Positions 33,585-42,149 of a stretch of 64,000 nucleotides of DNA are shown here, piece by piece. The notes beneath the pieces are model-generated. The model saw nothing but the letters and a program-made list of their open reading frames with translations, was not told where the DNA came from and searched no databases. Origin of the DNA: Alphaproteobacteria bacterium 33-17 (GTDB lineage: Bacteria > Pseudomonadota > Alphaproteobacteria > Rickettsiales > 33-17); NCBI GenBank assembly GCA_001897445.1, contig MKSX01000027.1, positions 1 through 64,000 of the forward strand, written 5' to 3'. The position numbers were made by a program, and so were the translations under genes. Each line of letters begins with the position of its first letter. Positions within the stretch are counted from its first letter, which is position 1.

Positions 33585-35231
33585 TTACATGTCTTTTGAA
33601 GAACTTTTATTGTTATTATTAAGTTTTAGTCTTTTAACATGGCTTGTTTCTTCTGGTGATTCAACTTCAGAGATTTTCCTTTTCTTAGATCTATTTGGCT
33701 GAGTTAATTCAATATGGCTGAAATTTAAGTATTCACCAATGTTTTCTTTTATCTCATCAGGTAAATTTACAAATATTGAATTTTGATTTTCAAAATCATT
33801 TACTGTTAGTCCTGGTTTATAGTTTTTAAGTATCTTTTTCAGCTCTTTGTAAACTTTATTGCCATTGTTGGAGTGCTTCTGAAATAACTTGATTATAGTT
33901 TTTCTATTGTTTGTTAGAATTTCATCAGCTGCTTCGGGTTCTAAATTATAGCTCTTAAATTTATGTATAAGACCACTTATATCATTTTTGAAATTTGGTT
34001 GATGAGTATTATATAAATCTACCCACACCTGATGTACTGGGGCAAGTTTATTTTTCCAGGCATTATTGATGGTAATATTATCAGGGAAGTTACTAAGTAT
34101 ATAATCAATACTAGAATACTGGCCATGTTGACATAAGTGGTGTAATATTTTGCAATCATTTGCAGTTAAAAGTTTCCCCGTTTCTCTTGTACTTAAAACT
34201 GTTTCCAAGAACTGAAGTCTTGCTGTTATCCCTTCTTGTGATTCATACAAATCTATGTTATCTATGATCAATTGTTGTTGATCTGTGGACGCCATATTCC
34301 AAAAGAACATCAAATTTTTATATGTAGTACAATCATTAAAAAGTGATCGTTCCATTAAAAAAATATTTTTCTCATTGTCACTAAGTCTATTCCAGAATGA
34401 AGAAACAAAATCTAAATTATAGCTATGCCATTCATGATGAGGTGTATTTAGAATATCTTTCTTTATTATATCAAATCCAATCTCAAGTAAAAACAATGAG
34501 CCTTTAGTGTCATATTTGCCAATTTGTGTTAAGGCGTAACAAATTGATAGGTCATCGTCATTTTGAAATGTATCAATCGCGTTGAGTACAAACTCATGAT
34601 AGTCTTGAGGTATAATATTATTCCATAAATACCTTGCAAAATTTATATGACCTTGTTGTATGGCCTCATATAAAAACTGATTTGAACGTTTGTCAGCACC
34701 TTCCCCATCAGGAATATAGGAAAGAACCTTATCTTTTATGTTATTTGGTGTAATGCCCCAGATGAATTCTGCCATTTGCTGATGTCCCAAATATGCTAAT
34801 TTATTGAAAAGATCGGGAAAATAATTATAAAGAGTACCCTTAAAGTTTGTGTCATTCATGATTTCATTCTTTTCAAAGTGCGAGTAAATATGATTAGCTA
34901 GCTCAGCATCTCCACGGCAACAAATATCATAAAAAATTGCGGTTTTTTCACTTATACTTTCTTCGCGTATACTTTCTTCGCTTATGCTTTCTTCGCTTAT
35001 GCTTTCTTCGCTTATGCTTTCTTCGCTTATGCTTTCCTCACTTGTATTTTGCTCATTTGTAGTATGATGTGTAAATAAATTGATTTTATCTTCTGCGGAC
35101 GTACAGAAATCCCAAAGATATTTAACCAAGGCTTCGTCATTATTTTGAATTACATCCTTAAAAATATTGAATTTTTCAGCTAAGTCTGCTTTGTTAAAAC
35201 TTTCTATTAAGTCGTGATGTTTTTCTAACAT
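33585..35231 (-). CDS. helical-repeat protein with SEESI tandem repeat, F-box-like motif and NLS-like tail
   Basis: 548 residues. Near residues 64-95 a pentapeptide S-E-E-S-I is repeated about six times, encoded by a 15-base DNA repeat. The body carries units such as GHQQMAEFIWGI and GHINFARYLWNNI, a degenerate ankyrin-like repeat. At about 489 is NLPDEIKENIGEYLNF (F-box-like), followed by the bipartite basic tail SKKRKISEVE...VKRLKL (about 515-538), a good nuclear-signal match. No enzyme motif. Own promoter and terminator. The repeat number may vary between strains without frame loss, since the unit is 15 bases. Confidence 0.85.
   Translation of the reverse strand: MLEKHHDLIESFNKADLAEKFNIFKDVIQNNDEALVKYLWDFCTSAEDKINLFTHHTTNEQNTSEESISEESISEESISEESISEESIREESISEKTAIFYDICCRGDAELANHIYSHFEKNEIMNDTNFKGTLYNYFPDLFNKLAYLGHQQMAEFIWGITPNNIKDKVLSYIPDGEGADKRSNQFLYEAIQQGHINFARYLWNNIIPQDYHEFVLNAIDTFQNDDDLSICYALTQIGKYDTKGSLFLLEIGFDIIKKDILNTPHHEWHSYNLDFVSSFWNRLSDNEKNIFLMERSLFNDCTTYKNLMFFWNMASTDQQQLIIDNIDLYESQEGITARLQFLETVLSTRETGKLLTANDCKILHHLCQHGQYSSIDYILSNFPDNITINNAWKNKLAPVHQVWVDLYNTHQPNFKNDISGLIHKFKSYNLEPEAADEILTNNRKTIIKLFQKHSNNGNKVYKELKKILKNYKPGLTVNDFENQNSIFVNLPDEIKENIGEYLNFSHIELTQPNRSKKRKISEVESPEETSHVKRLKLNNNNKSSSKDM
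34951..35040 (-). repeat. 15-bp tandem repeat (6 copies) inside a gene
   Basis: Plus-strand unit CTTATGCTTTCTTCG; units start at 34951, 34966, 34981, 34996, 35011 and 35026, three of them identical and the others differing by one to a few bases. A decayed seventh may lie at 35041-35055. In frame, each unit encodes five residues of the type SEESI. Confidence 0.85.
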
Positions 35232-35262
35232 ATCAAAAACCCCAAAAAGTTAATTTATTAAT

Positions 35263-35291
35263 ATTGTAGCAAAAAATGTTGTTTGGGTCAA
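35263..35291 (-). promoter_or_regulatory. promoter of the 33585-35231 gene
   Basis: On the minus strand TTGACC (35291-35286), 17 bases, TACAAT (35268-35263), about 30 bases before the ATG. Confidence 0.65.
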
Positions 35292-35298
35292 TGTAAGG

Positions 35299-37689
35299 CT
35301 AATCTATAGAATTCCCTGTATTTTGTTTTTTATTGCTGCTTTGTTTTTCTTCTTCAATTTCAGTAAATTTACGTTTTTTTGTAATGCTACTTTCAACATC
35401 TTGTACTGTATTACGCGTGCATTTTATATCTCTAAAAAAGTCATTAGGGTGTATGTCCAAAAACTTTAATATTTCCCCCATTGCATCGCGATCTAACTTT
35501 CTTAAGTGCGAGTCGTACTCAGTAAGAGCAGCTACTACTTTTTTAGAATTAGCTATAATTTCCTGAAGAGCCTCAAATGTGATGTCTTGTGAATGGTGCT
35601 GGTGGTACATATTTAAAGTATACTGATATTGCGACGTTGTCTGTAAAACCCGATTAATATCAAAACCTTCAGCATGTAAATCAATAACTAATGTGGCAAT
35701 TTCCCCGCCAAATGTATTAAACAAATAAGCTGTTTGATTAAAGCTATAGCCTAGCATTTTACAAATGCTCACTAAATCTGCAACTTTTTTAAATTTTGAT
35801 ACGTCCGAGGCGAATGTTTTTATGATATATTCAGCCTGAGGTATTGAGTAGCCTGCCTTGTAACAATTCCATATTAAAGTAGATACTTCTTCTCCAAATA
35901 TTGCTTCTTGTGAGTTATAAAATTCTTCATATGTAGCAAATTTACTTCGATCAGAACGTGCATTGTTAATTGAGTCTATGATTTCAGGATTTGTAGGGTC
36001 TTTTGATAAAAGAAAGTTCATCATATTAAAAGGACAATCGGCAATTTCTTTGAAATATATTTCATTTTCTTCTTCAATAATTAATGCCGCTAAAAGCTGT
36101 GCCTCATTATTATTAAAATTTGCTCCATATTTTGAAAAGGCAATATCCCAAATTTCTTTAGCAATCTCGTACTCATTTTCCCAGCAAAAACGGAGGAAGC
36201 AATAAGATATAATTTTATTTCCATTCTCATCTGCCGATATAATTAAAGTAATTATCTCTTCTTTCTGTGCATTATTACATAAAGACCACCAAAATTTGCG
36301 AAGGAACTGATTGCCAAGAGAATAGGCAAATACATCAAAATTATTATCCTCAAAGATTATATGTTTTAGATCTTCCGGAATCACTGACCATAACCATTTT
36401 ACAAATTTAAATTTAATGTATGCAGATGTTTGATAAGAAGTTTCATCTATTTGTGCTAAAGCTAAAATATTGGAGTTAATCTCTAAATCTTTGAAGTCAG
36501 ATCTTTCTGACAAATTTTTAATATAATATTTAAGTTCCTGAGTGTTTTTAAATAAAAATTCTTTATCATCAAATAAATCATATATTAATTTAGCAGTTAC
36601 CAATGAATGTTGTGTAGTGGATTGCTCGCATAAATGTAAAAAGAAATGCAAATATAAATCCTTAAACTCATTAAGTGAATCATTTGCCTCGCAATCTAGC
36701 TTATAGGTATTTAAGCAACTATAAATAAAATCATGTTTTTTAAGTGATTGAGCATGGATAAGTATCTTCAGTTTATCTATATCTTCAAAATTTAAAAATT
36801 CCTGAAATTCTGAATTTTCAATTTCTGCAATCTGTTCACTTAATTCTTTATTTTTAAAATAAGTTTTTGTCCATGTAAGTAATTCTTTTTCAAAACACTC
36901 CTCTATTGCAGGATTGTATAGAGATTCCTGAATTAGAAAGTCTTGTTTTTGACTTGGTAGCGCATTAAAAAACCATTCAAGTGTACTTTCTGGAATAAAG
37001 TATGTTATAAGTTCATTATTTTTATAAAGACTTTCAACTATATAATCCATTTCTTGTGGAGTAAATTTATCCCATATTAGTTTTAGGAGGGCAGGGTTTT
37101 CTGCTTTTAGCATATTGTGCATATATGATGTTTTGGGGATTAACCAACCTACCGCCATGCCTTTTTGTACGAAGTGCCCCATCTTATAATGTTGATCGAT
37201 AATTTTTTTTAAATTGTTTTGTGACTTTTGCAGCTGTTCAATTTTAGATGCTATTTCATCTTTGTTATCATCATTAACAACATGATGTTCAAGATCGTTA
37301 AGATTATTAAAAATTTGAGATTGAGCGTTGTATAAGTTTGTTGCATTAGAATAAATTTTTTCTGATTCAATGCATAATTTTTTAATATGCTTTATAACAT
37401 TATTAGAAATAATATTATTACATAAAAAACTTATATTATCAGATTCATTTTTAGCACCCTCATTTAAAAAGTATGATGCATAACTGCGAAGCACATAGTT
37501 TTCTTCGTCTTCATTTTTAAATACTGTCTGTTCTATAGTTTTTTTAATAAATAACGCAAGTGAGTGGTTTTTATTTTTTGCAATATCATCTATTACCTGA
37601 CACTTTTGTTGCATGGTGAGTGATTGATAAAGCTTTGTAGCTTCATCAATTTTATTGTCATTAATTAAATCAATTAATGTTTGATACAT
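35299..37689 (-). CDS. large helical-repeat protein with C-terminal F-box-like region and NLS-like tail
   Basis: 796 residues. N terminus MYQTLIDLINDNKIDEATKL then LTMQQK, shared with 21083 and 40215. A short coiled-coil-like stretch lies at about 140-170. The body has ankyrin-like units (ENEYEIAKEIWDIAF, NPALLKLIWDKF). The C-terminal LDRDAMGEILKFLDIHPNDF is aligned with an F-box-like element in the paralog 37854, though it lacks the Pro. The tail KKRKFTEIEEE...NKK is a bipartite basic cluster. It is a full-length paralog of the frameshifted gene 37854-40215 (about 786 residues if repaired). Function unknown; host nuclear targeting inferred. Confidence 0.85.
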   Translation of the reverse strand: MYQTLIDLINDNKIDEATKLYQSLTMQQKCQVIDDIAKNKNHSLALFIKKTIEQTVFKNEDEENYVLRSYASYFLNEGAKNESDNISFLCNNIISNNVIKHIKKLCIESEKIYSNATNLYNAQSQIFNNLNDLEHHVVNDDNKDEIASKIEQLQKSQNNLKKIIDQHYKMGHFVQKGMAVGWLIPKTSYMHNMLKAENPALLKLIWDKFTPQEMDYIVESLYKNNELITYFIPESTLEWFFNALPSQKQDFLIQESLYNPAIEECFEKELLTWTKTYFKNKELSEQIAEIENSEFQEFLNFEDIDKLKILIHAQSLKKHDFIYSCLNTYKLDCEANDSLNEFKDLYLHFFLHLCEQSTTQHSLVTAKLIYDLFDDKEFLFKNTQELKYYIKNLSERSDFKDLEINSNILALAQIDETSYQTSAYIKFKFVKWLWSVIPEDLKHIIFEDNNFDVFAYSLGNQFLRKFWWSLCNNAQKEEIITLIISADENGNKIISYCFLRFCWENEYEIAKEIWDIAFSKYGANFNNNEAQLLAALIIEEENEIYFKEIADCPFNMMNFLLSKDPTNPEIIDSINNARSDRSKFATYEEFYNSQEAIFGEEVSTLIWNCYKAGYSIPQAEYIIKTFASDVSKFKKVADLVSICKMLGYSFNQTAYLFNTFGGEIATLVIDLHAEGFDINRVLQTTSQYQYTLNMYHQHHSQDITFEALQEIIANSKKVVAALTEYDSHLRKLDRDAMGEILKFLDIHPNDFFRDIKCTRNTVQDVESSITKKRKFTEIEEEKQSSNKKQNTGNSID

Positions 37690-37734
37690 TTGATACCTTA
37701 AATATATTGGTGTGAAATTTTAAATTATATTAAA

Positions 37735-37763
37735 ATATTATCAAATTTTAAGCAAAATGTCAA
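37735..37763 (-). promoter_or_regulatory. promoter of the 35299-37689 gene
   Basis: On the minus strand TTGACA (37763-37758), 17 bases, TAATAT (37740-37735). The -35 is part of a long inverted repeat (37755-37801). Confidence 0.6.
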
Positions 37764-37801
37764 TATAATATTAACTATTTGTTAGCTTTATATTGACATT
37801 T
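37755..37801. repeat. 14-bp inverted repeat over the promoter
   Basis: AAATGTCAATATAA (37755-37768) and TTATATTGACATTT (37788-37801) are perfect reverse complements, 19 bases apart. Each arm contains a TTGACA in opposite directions. It may be an operator or simply a hairpin downstream of the frameshifted paralog, which starts its 3' end at 37854. Confidence 0.6.
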
Positions 37802-37853
37802 GCTCTTTTTATGAGGTCTCTTGAGGTTTAATTAGTTGTGAATTTAACTTATC

Positions 37854-39746
37854 TTAAAAACCCTTGAAGTCGCTTGTCTTTTGTTTTTTATTGCTGCTTT
37901 GTTTCTCTTCTTCTATTTCGGCAAATTTACGTTTTTTAAGATTTTCCTGAATTTCTATTTCCATACGGTAATCTTGAACTGTAGTTATTGTATGTCTGTT
38001 AGATTGGAAAGATAAATCATTAGGGTGTACATTTAAATGTTTTAAAATTTCCCTTCTAATATCGTTAGGTAAATTTCTAATTGGCGAACTTTCTTGGTTT
38101 TCTCTAACAAAAAATGTTAATGAAGCTTTAGTAAGGTTGCTTACAAGTTCTTTAAATTGTTCTAAATTAATCCCTTCTGGGTGATTCTTAAGGTATGAAG
38201 CCAGACTATATTGATATTTAGGAAGTAGGTTAAGAACATCCGCACAATTATAACCTTCTGTGTGTAATTCCATAATTAAAGTTGCTATTTGATGACCATA
38301 TATATCAATAAAATAACATGTTTCATCAAGTGTATAATCTAATTCATGACAAATAGTAATAAGATCTGCAATATTTATTATTTTTTGTACCTCTGGAGAA
38401 TCTTTGAGCTCTGAATTAGCTGCAGCTTGAATTTCTCTAGAGTATTTATTAATAATATTGTTTGTTTCATTTATGCTATAATTTGCTTTATAGCAGCTCC
38501 AAATCAATGCTGATACATCCTCTCCATATATTGCTGTTTGAGCAGTATTAAATTCTTCAAAACTTAAGAATCGCTCATTATCTGCTCTATGATCGTTCAG
38601 AGTATCAATTATTTCAGCATTATCAGGTGATTTTGCTAATAAAAAGTTAATCATATTAAAGGAATATATTAATATATCATCTGTAATGTCGTTGTTCATG
38701 ATTAGTGTTAATAACTCTTCCGAATTATCTTGAAGTTCTTCGTGTCTTAAATCCCATGCTATATCCCACATCTCTTTAGCAATTCTATAGTCATTTGATT
38801 TACACAATTCTTTGAACGCCATTGGAATAACTGTATTGTCTCCAGGTTGCTGTGTCGTCATAAGCTTAACAATTTCTTCTTTCTGTTCATCAGTGCATAT
38901 TGACCACCAAAATCTCATTAATGGATAATTATAACTAGAATAATCAAATGCTTTGTAATTATTATCTTTAAAAATTTCGTGTTGTATTTCTTGCGGAATA
39001 ACAGACCAAAGCCATTTTACAAATATAACTCTATTTTTAGCTGCTAAAAGTTTATCACTCTCAGATTGAGTACTAATAAAAGATAAAATATTATGTTTAG
39101 TCATTGAATTTAAGATGTAATATTTATCTTTTACTGCTATACGCTTTAGATTTTCTACAAATGAACTGGAATTTCTAAATACCATGTTTTTATCTTGGCA
39201 AAGATCAAATGTAAGTTGAGCAACTCTCAAAGAATCTGGTTTATGTGAATTAGCACATAAGTCAATAAAGAACAAGAAGTAAAAATCATTGAACTCATTA
39301 ACATCAAATTGCAAATAATTATATAGACAACGATAGATAAAGTCATACTCTTTCAGTTCAATAGCAAATTGGAGTAATTCTAATTTATTATCGTGTGAAA
39401 GATTGATAAACTGCTTGAAATTAAATGATTTAATAGCTTGTATTTGTTTAATTACTGCTAGTTTTTGAAAATATTTTTTTATTCCATTGGGTGGATATTT
39501 TACAGATAATAGTAAATTTTTTTGTTCTTCGGATATTTGAGTTAAGATAAGATTTGCAAACCAGTCTAAAGTCCTTTCATCTGCTTGGTCTATATAATAG
39601 AAGTTTTGCATGACAATCGAATCCTTTGCTTTTTGGTCAAAGCTCTCCCATATCGATTTTAGCAATGATATATTATTATGTTTTAACATTATATTAATAA
39701 ATGAAAATGCATTTAATTGATTGGGACTATCATTTTGTATTAACAA
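37854..39746 (-). CDS. C-terminal part of a frameshifted F-box-like/NLS protein
   Basis: 630-codon frame, paralogous to the protein 35299-37689 from about its residue 165 onward (shared FVKWLWSVIP, FWWS(I/L)C, AKEMWDIAW). It has no proper start: its first codon is a TTG and the frame is open further upstream. Removing one T from a T5 run (39865-39869, minus strand) joins it to the 39856-40215 frame as ...NQQIFQLRSITF..., which aligns with the paralog. C-terminal NLPNDIRREILKHLNV is a good F-box-like motif, followed by KKRKFAEIEEE...NKKQK. Pseudogene or sequencing slip. Confidence 0.75.
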   Translation of the reverse strand: MLIQNDSPNQLNAFSFINIMLKHNNISLLKSIWESFDQKAKDSIVMQNFYYIDQADERTLDWFANLILTQISEEQKNLLLSVKYPPNGIKKYFQKLAVIKQIQAIKSFNFKQFINLSHDNKLELLQFAIELKEYDFIYRCLYNYLQFDVNEFNDFYFLFFIDLCANSHKPDSLRVAQLTFDLCQDKNMVFRNSSSFVENLKRIAVKDKYYILNSMTKHNILSFISTQSESDKLLAAKNRVIFVKWLWSVIPQEIQHEIFKDNNYKAFDYSSYNYPLMRFWWSICTDEQKEEIVKLMTTQQPGDNTVIPMAFKELCKSNDYRIAKEMWDIAWDLRHEELQDNSEELLTLIMNNDITDDILIYSFNMINFLLAKSPDNAEIIDTLNDHRADNERFLSFEEFNTAQTAIYGEDVSALIWSCYKANYSINETNNIINKYSREIQAAANSELKDSPEVQKIINIADLITICHELDYTLDETCYFIDIYGHQIATLIMELHTEGYNCADVLNLLPKYQYSLASYLKNHPEGINLEQFKELVSNLTKASLTFFVRENQESSPIRNLPNDIRREILKHLNVHPNDLSFQSNRHTITTVQDYRMEIEIQENLKKRKFAEIEEEKQSSNKKQKTSDFKGF

Positions 39747-39855
39747 AGTGCTTTTAATTTCTTTATTAAGCTCAGCTTGAATTTCATTAATTTTTTTATT
39801 AATTGACTCAATTTCAGAAGGCTCTAGCTTATTAACTGGTTGAAAAGTTATAGAT

Positions 39856-40215
39856 CTAAGTTGGAAAAATTTGTTGATTTAAATTAGTGATCCTTGCAAA
39901 TTGATTTTCTGAATCTAAACACATTCTTTTTATAACTTGAATAATTTGATCGCAAAGAATATGATTGGTCAGGAACTTTATATAACGTGAATTTTTCTGA
40001 GTGCTTTCTTTTAAAAATAATTGTGCATAATGTGCTAAATGTATTTCGTCTTCTTGCTCAATTGAATCCTTAATAAATTTTGCTAGCTTTATATTTTGAA
40101 TTGATGCTGTATCAATTAATAACTGCATTTTTTGTTCAATTGTAAGTGATTTGTAAAGCTTCTTAGCTTCTTCAATTTTATTTTGGTTAATTAAGTCTAA
40201 TAAATTTTTGTACAT
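39856..40215 (-). CDS. N-terminal part of the frameshifted F-box-like/NLS protein
   Basis: 119 codons with the shared start MYKNLLDLINQNKIEEAKKL and LTIEQK, matching the first 130 residues of the 35299-37689 protein. Ends by TAG right after the frameshift site. A full-consensus promoter (40254-40282) is intact, so the loss of frame may be recent. Not likely to act as a separate gene. Confidence 0.7.
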   Translation of the reverse strand: MYKNLLDLINQNKIEEAKKLYKSLTIEQKMQLLIDTASIQNIKLAKFIKDSIEQEDEIHLAHYAQLFLKESTQKNSRYIKFLTNHILCDQIIQVIKRMCLDSENQFARITNLNQQIFPT

Positions 40216-40253
40216 TTCATAGCTCGAATATATAATAAAACAATAATATTAAC

Positions 40254-40282
40254 ATTATATTAAATTATATTGAAAATGTCAA
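40254..40282 (-). promoter_or_regulatory. consensus promoter of the frameshifted gene
   Basis: On the minus strand TTGACA (40282-40277), 17 bases, TATAAT (40259-40254). The -10 lies inside TTAA-TATAATG-TTAA, which has the TTAA-N7-TTAA layout of a CtrA box. Confidence 0.75.
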
Positions 40283-40289
40283 TAAATTA

Positions 40290-41444
40290 TTAATTTCCTA
40301 TTAATTCTTTTGAGGCGGCTAAGCATGAAAGTCTGGCAATGACCTGATATGAATAGCTTTCCTTTTCATTTATGCCATCTTTGCTAAAGAACATGCCAGG
40401 TGAGTTGAGGTTTGAAGTAGCGTCTTTTCGTTCATTTACCCTTAAAAAGGTTGAAACTGGCTGACCGCCAATTAAATAAACCATACTTTCGGCGGTTAGA
40501 TCATTATATGTCGTAATGGTTGGTATTCCTTCTTGTATTAAAACAGCAGTATTTTCAATACCTTCTTTAAGTGTTGCCATTTTTTTACGAATATCTTTGT
40601 TAATATCAAAGATTTCATCGGGGTTGTTGATACTCATTACTCCCATACCGTATGTACCTTTATCAGCTTTTATAAACAAATATGGGGCATCAGAAATATT
40701 AAGTTCGGTATATTCCGCTTTAAGTTTTTCTATTAAATCATGGGAATATTTAGCAACGCAGTCAAGACCTGATTTTTCTTTGAAATTAACGCATCCGCAA
40801 GATGTAACAGATGTTGAAATGTATCTATAGTCAATTCCAATACATTCTGAAAACTCTTGAGCTACCTTATTATAAGCTTCAAAGTGCTGAAGCTTGCTTC
40901 TATTGAACCAGCCAAAATCCTTTGCAGGTATAATATTTGTAGCATTTTCAAGCAGGGAAGGTACGCCATTGGAAAGATCATTATTGAGAATAATAGTATC
41001 AAACTCATTAATATTGCCTATTTTGCTATAAGTAATTGAAGCGCCTGAATTTCCTGTGAGTAGTGCGCTTTCTTCAAGATCGGCATGGGTGATTGTAACG
41101 TCAAAATCAGCAAGAATTTTGCTTAAATTGATTATGTTATCTATGTAAAACAGGTTCCTAGAATGACTTTCTGCAAATAATAAGACTTTTTTTGCATTTG
41201 GGAATAGGGCGGTAATATAGTTTTTTGCATAGTGTCTGGCAGTTTCAATTTCTGCATCTGACAAATTATTAAAGCCAGCAGGGAATATGTTGTTATCAAC
41301 TGGGGCAATCTTAAACTGTGACCTGCGTATATCTACGGAATTGTAAAAATGATATTCAAAATTGCGCGTCTTAAACCATTCTTCTATCTTCGATTGGTTT
41401 TGATAAAAATAATCAATAAGGTCAGAAGAAGTAAAGTTTACCAA
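40290..41444 (-). CDS. gshA: glutamate-cysteine ligase, GshA family
   Basis: Makes gamma-glutamylcysteine, first step of glutathione synthesis. 384 residues of the proteobacterial GshA family (distinct from the E. coli enzyme): SVDIRRSQFKIAPVD then FPAGFNNL near the N terminus, TSVTSCGCVNF in the middle, and FIKADKGTYGMGVMSI as an ATP-grasp-like segment. No ATG is available near the N terminus; the start is TTG 41444 with AGG six bases upstream, three bases after the rsmE stop. Last gene of rluC-rsmE-gshA. Glutathione would feed GrxC. Confidence 0.9.
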   Translation of the reverse strand: MVNFTSSDLIDYFYQNQSKIEEWFKTRNFEYHFYNSVDIRRSQFKIAPVDNNIFPAGFNNLSDAEIETARHYAKNYITALFPNAKKVLLFAESHSRNLFYIDNIINLSKILADFDVTITHADLEESALLTGNSGASITYSKIGNINEFDTIILNNDLSNGVPSLLENATNIIPAKDFGWFNRSKLQHFEAYNKVAQEFSECIGIDYRYISTSVTSCGCVNFKEKSGLDCVAKYSHDLIEKLKAEYTELNISDAPYLFIKADKGTYGMGVMSINNPDEIFDINKDIRKKMATLKEGIENTAVLIQEGIPTITTYNDLTAESMVYLIGGQPVSTFLRVNERKDATSNLNSPGMFFSKDGINEKESYSYQVIARLSCLAASKELIGN

Positions 41445-41447
41445 TGT

Positions 41448-42149
41448 TTACCTGCCAAAGTTATAAATGCATAAAAGAGAAATAGCGGCCGTTTCAGCCC
41501 TTAAAATAGTCTCACCTAAAGATATAGGGTTAAAATTTGGATTATTCAATAGCAGATGCTTTTCTTTTTCGCTAAATCCACCTTCACACCCTATAAACAG
41601 ATGATTAGTCATTTGTGTTTTGCTAATAAAATCAGTAACTTCACGTTCAACAGCTACTGTAATTTTATTATTAGACTTAAGCAAATCTTCAAATGTTATT
41701 TGCTGGTGTAAAACAGGTGGGGTGAGTCTCTCACATTGCTCTGTGGCATCTATTATATAATGATCAAGCTTATCAAACTTTACGTTAGCTTTATTAGTAT
41801 ATTCGGTAATAACAGGGACTAAATGCGTAACATTAAGTTCGGTAGCTTTCTCAATCATAAATCTTAGTCTATCTTGCTTTATGAGTGGAAAATATAGCCA
41901 TAAGTCTAAGCTATTCTTATCTTCAGGGCTGATTTGCTCAAACACCTCTAAGGTTACGCGCTTTTTATCTTCGCTATCGATTTTAGCCAAAAATTCACCC
42001 TTACTATTAAATACCCTAATTATATGACCTTTTTTAAGCCTCATAACATTTGCTATGTATATATATTGCTCGCCTGTAATTTCTATAAAGCTATTATGCT
42101 TTAAGCTGGTTGCTACATATATTCTCGGGTATTTATAGTATTCCTTCAT
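41448..42149 (-). CDS. rsmE: 16S rRNA m3U1498 methyltransferase RsmE
   Basis: SPOUT-class methyltransferase of 233 residues modifying U1498 of 16S rRNA with S-adenosylmethionine. FIGCEGGFSEKE and LGETILRAETAAI form the trefoil-knot SAM site. The ATG overlaps the stop of rluC by one base (TAATG), so translation is coupled. Pairs naturally with the rRNA pseudouridine synthase upstream. Confidence 0.96.
   Translation of the reverse strand: MKEYYKYPRIYVATSLKHNSFIEITGEQYIYIANVMRLKKGHIIRVFNSKGEFLAKIDSEDKKRVTLEVFEQISPEDKNSLDLWLYFPLIKQDRLRFMIEKATELNVTHLVPVITEYTNKANVKFDKLDHYIIDATEQCERLTPPVLHQQITFEDLLKSNNKITVAVEREVTDFISKTQMTNHLFIGCEGGFSEKEKHLLLNNPNFNPISLGETILRAETAAISLLCIYNFGR

Noticed and set aside
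34951..35040. Possible CRISPR-like array
   Set aside because: Units are contiguous 15-mers without spacers and encode amino acids in frame; it is a minisatellite.
37790..37830. Plus-strand promoter at TTGACA 37794
   Set aside because: No plus-strand gene follows; the hexamer is part of an inverted repeat.
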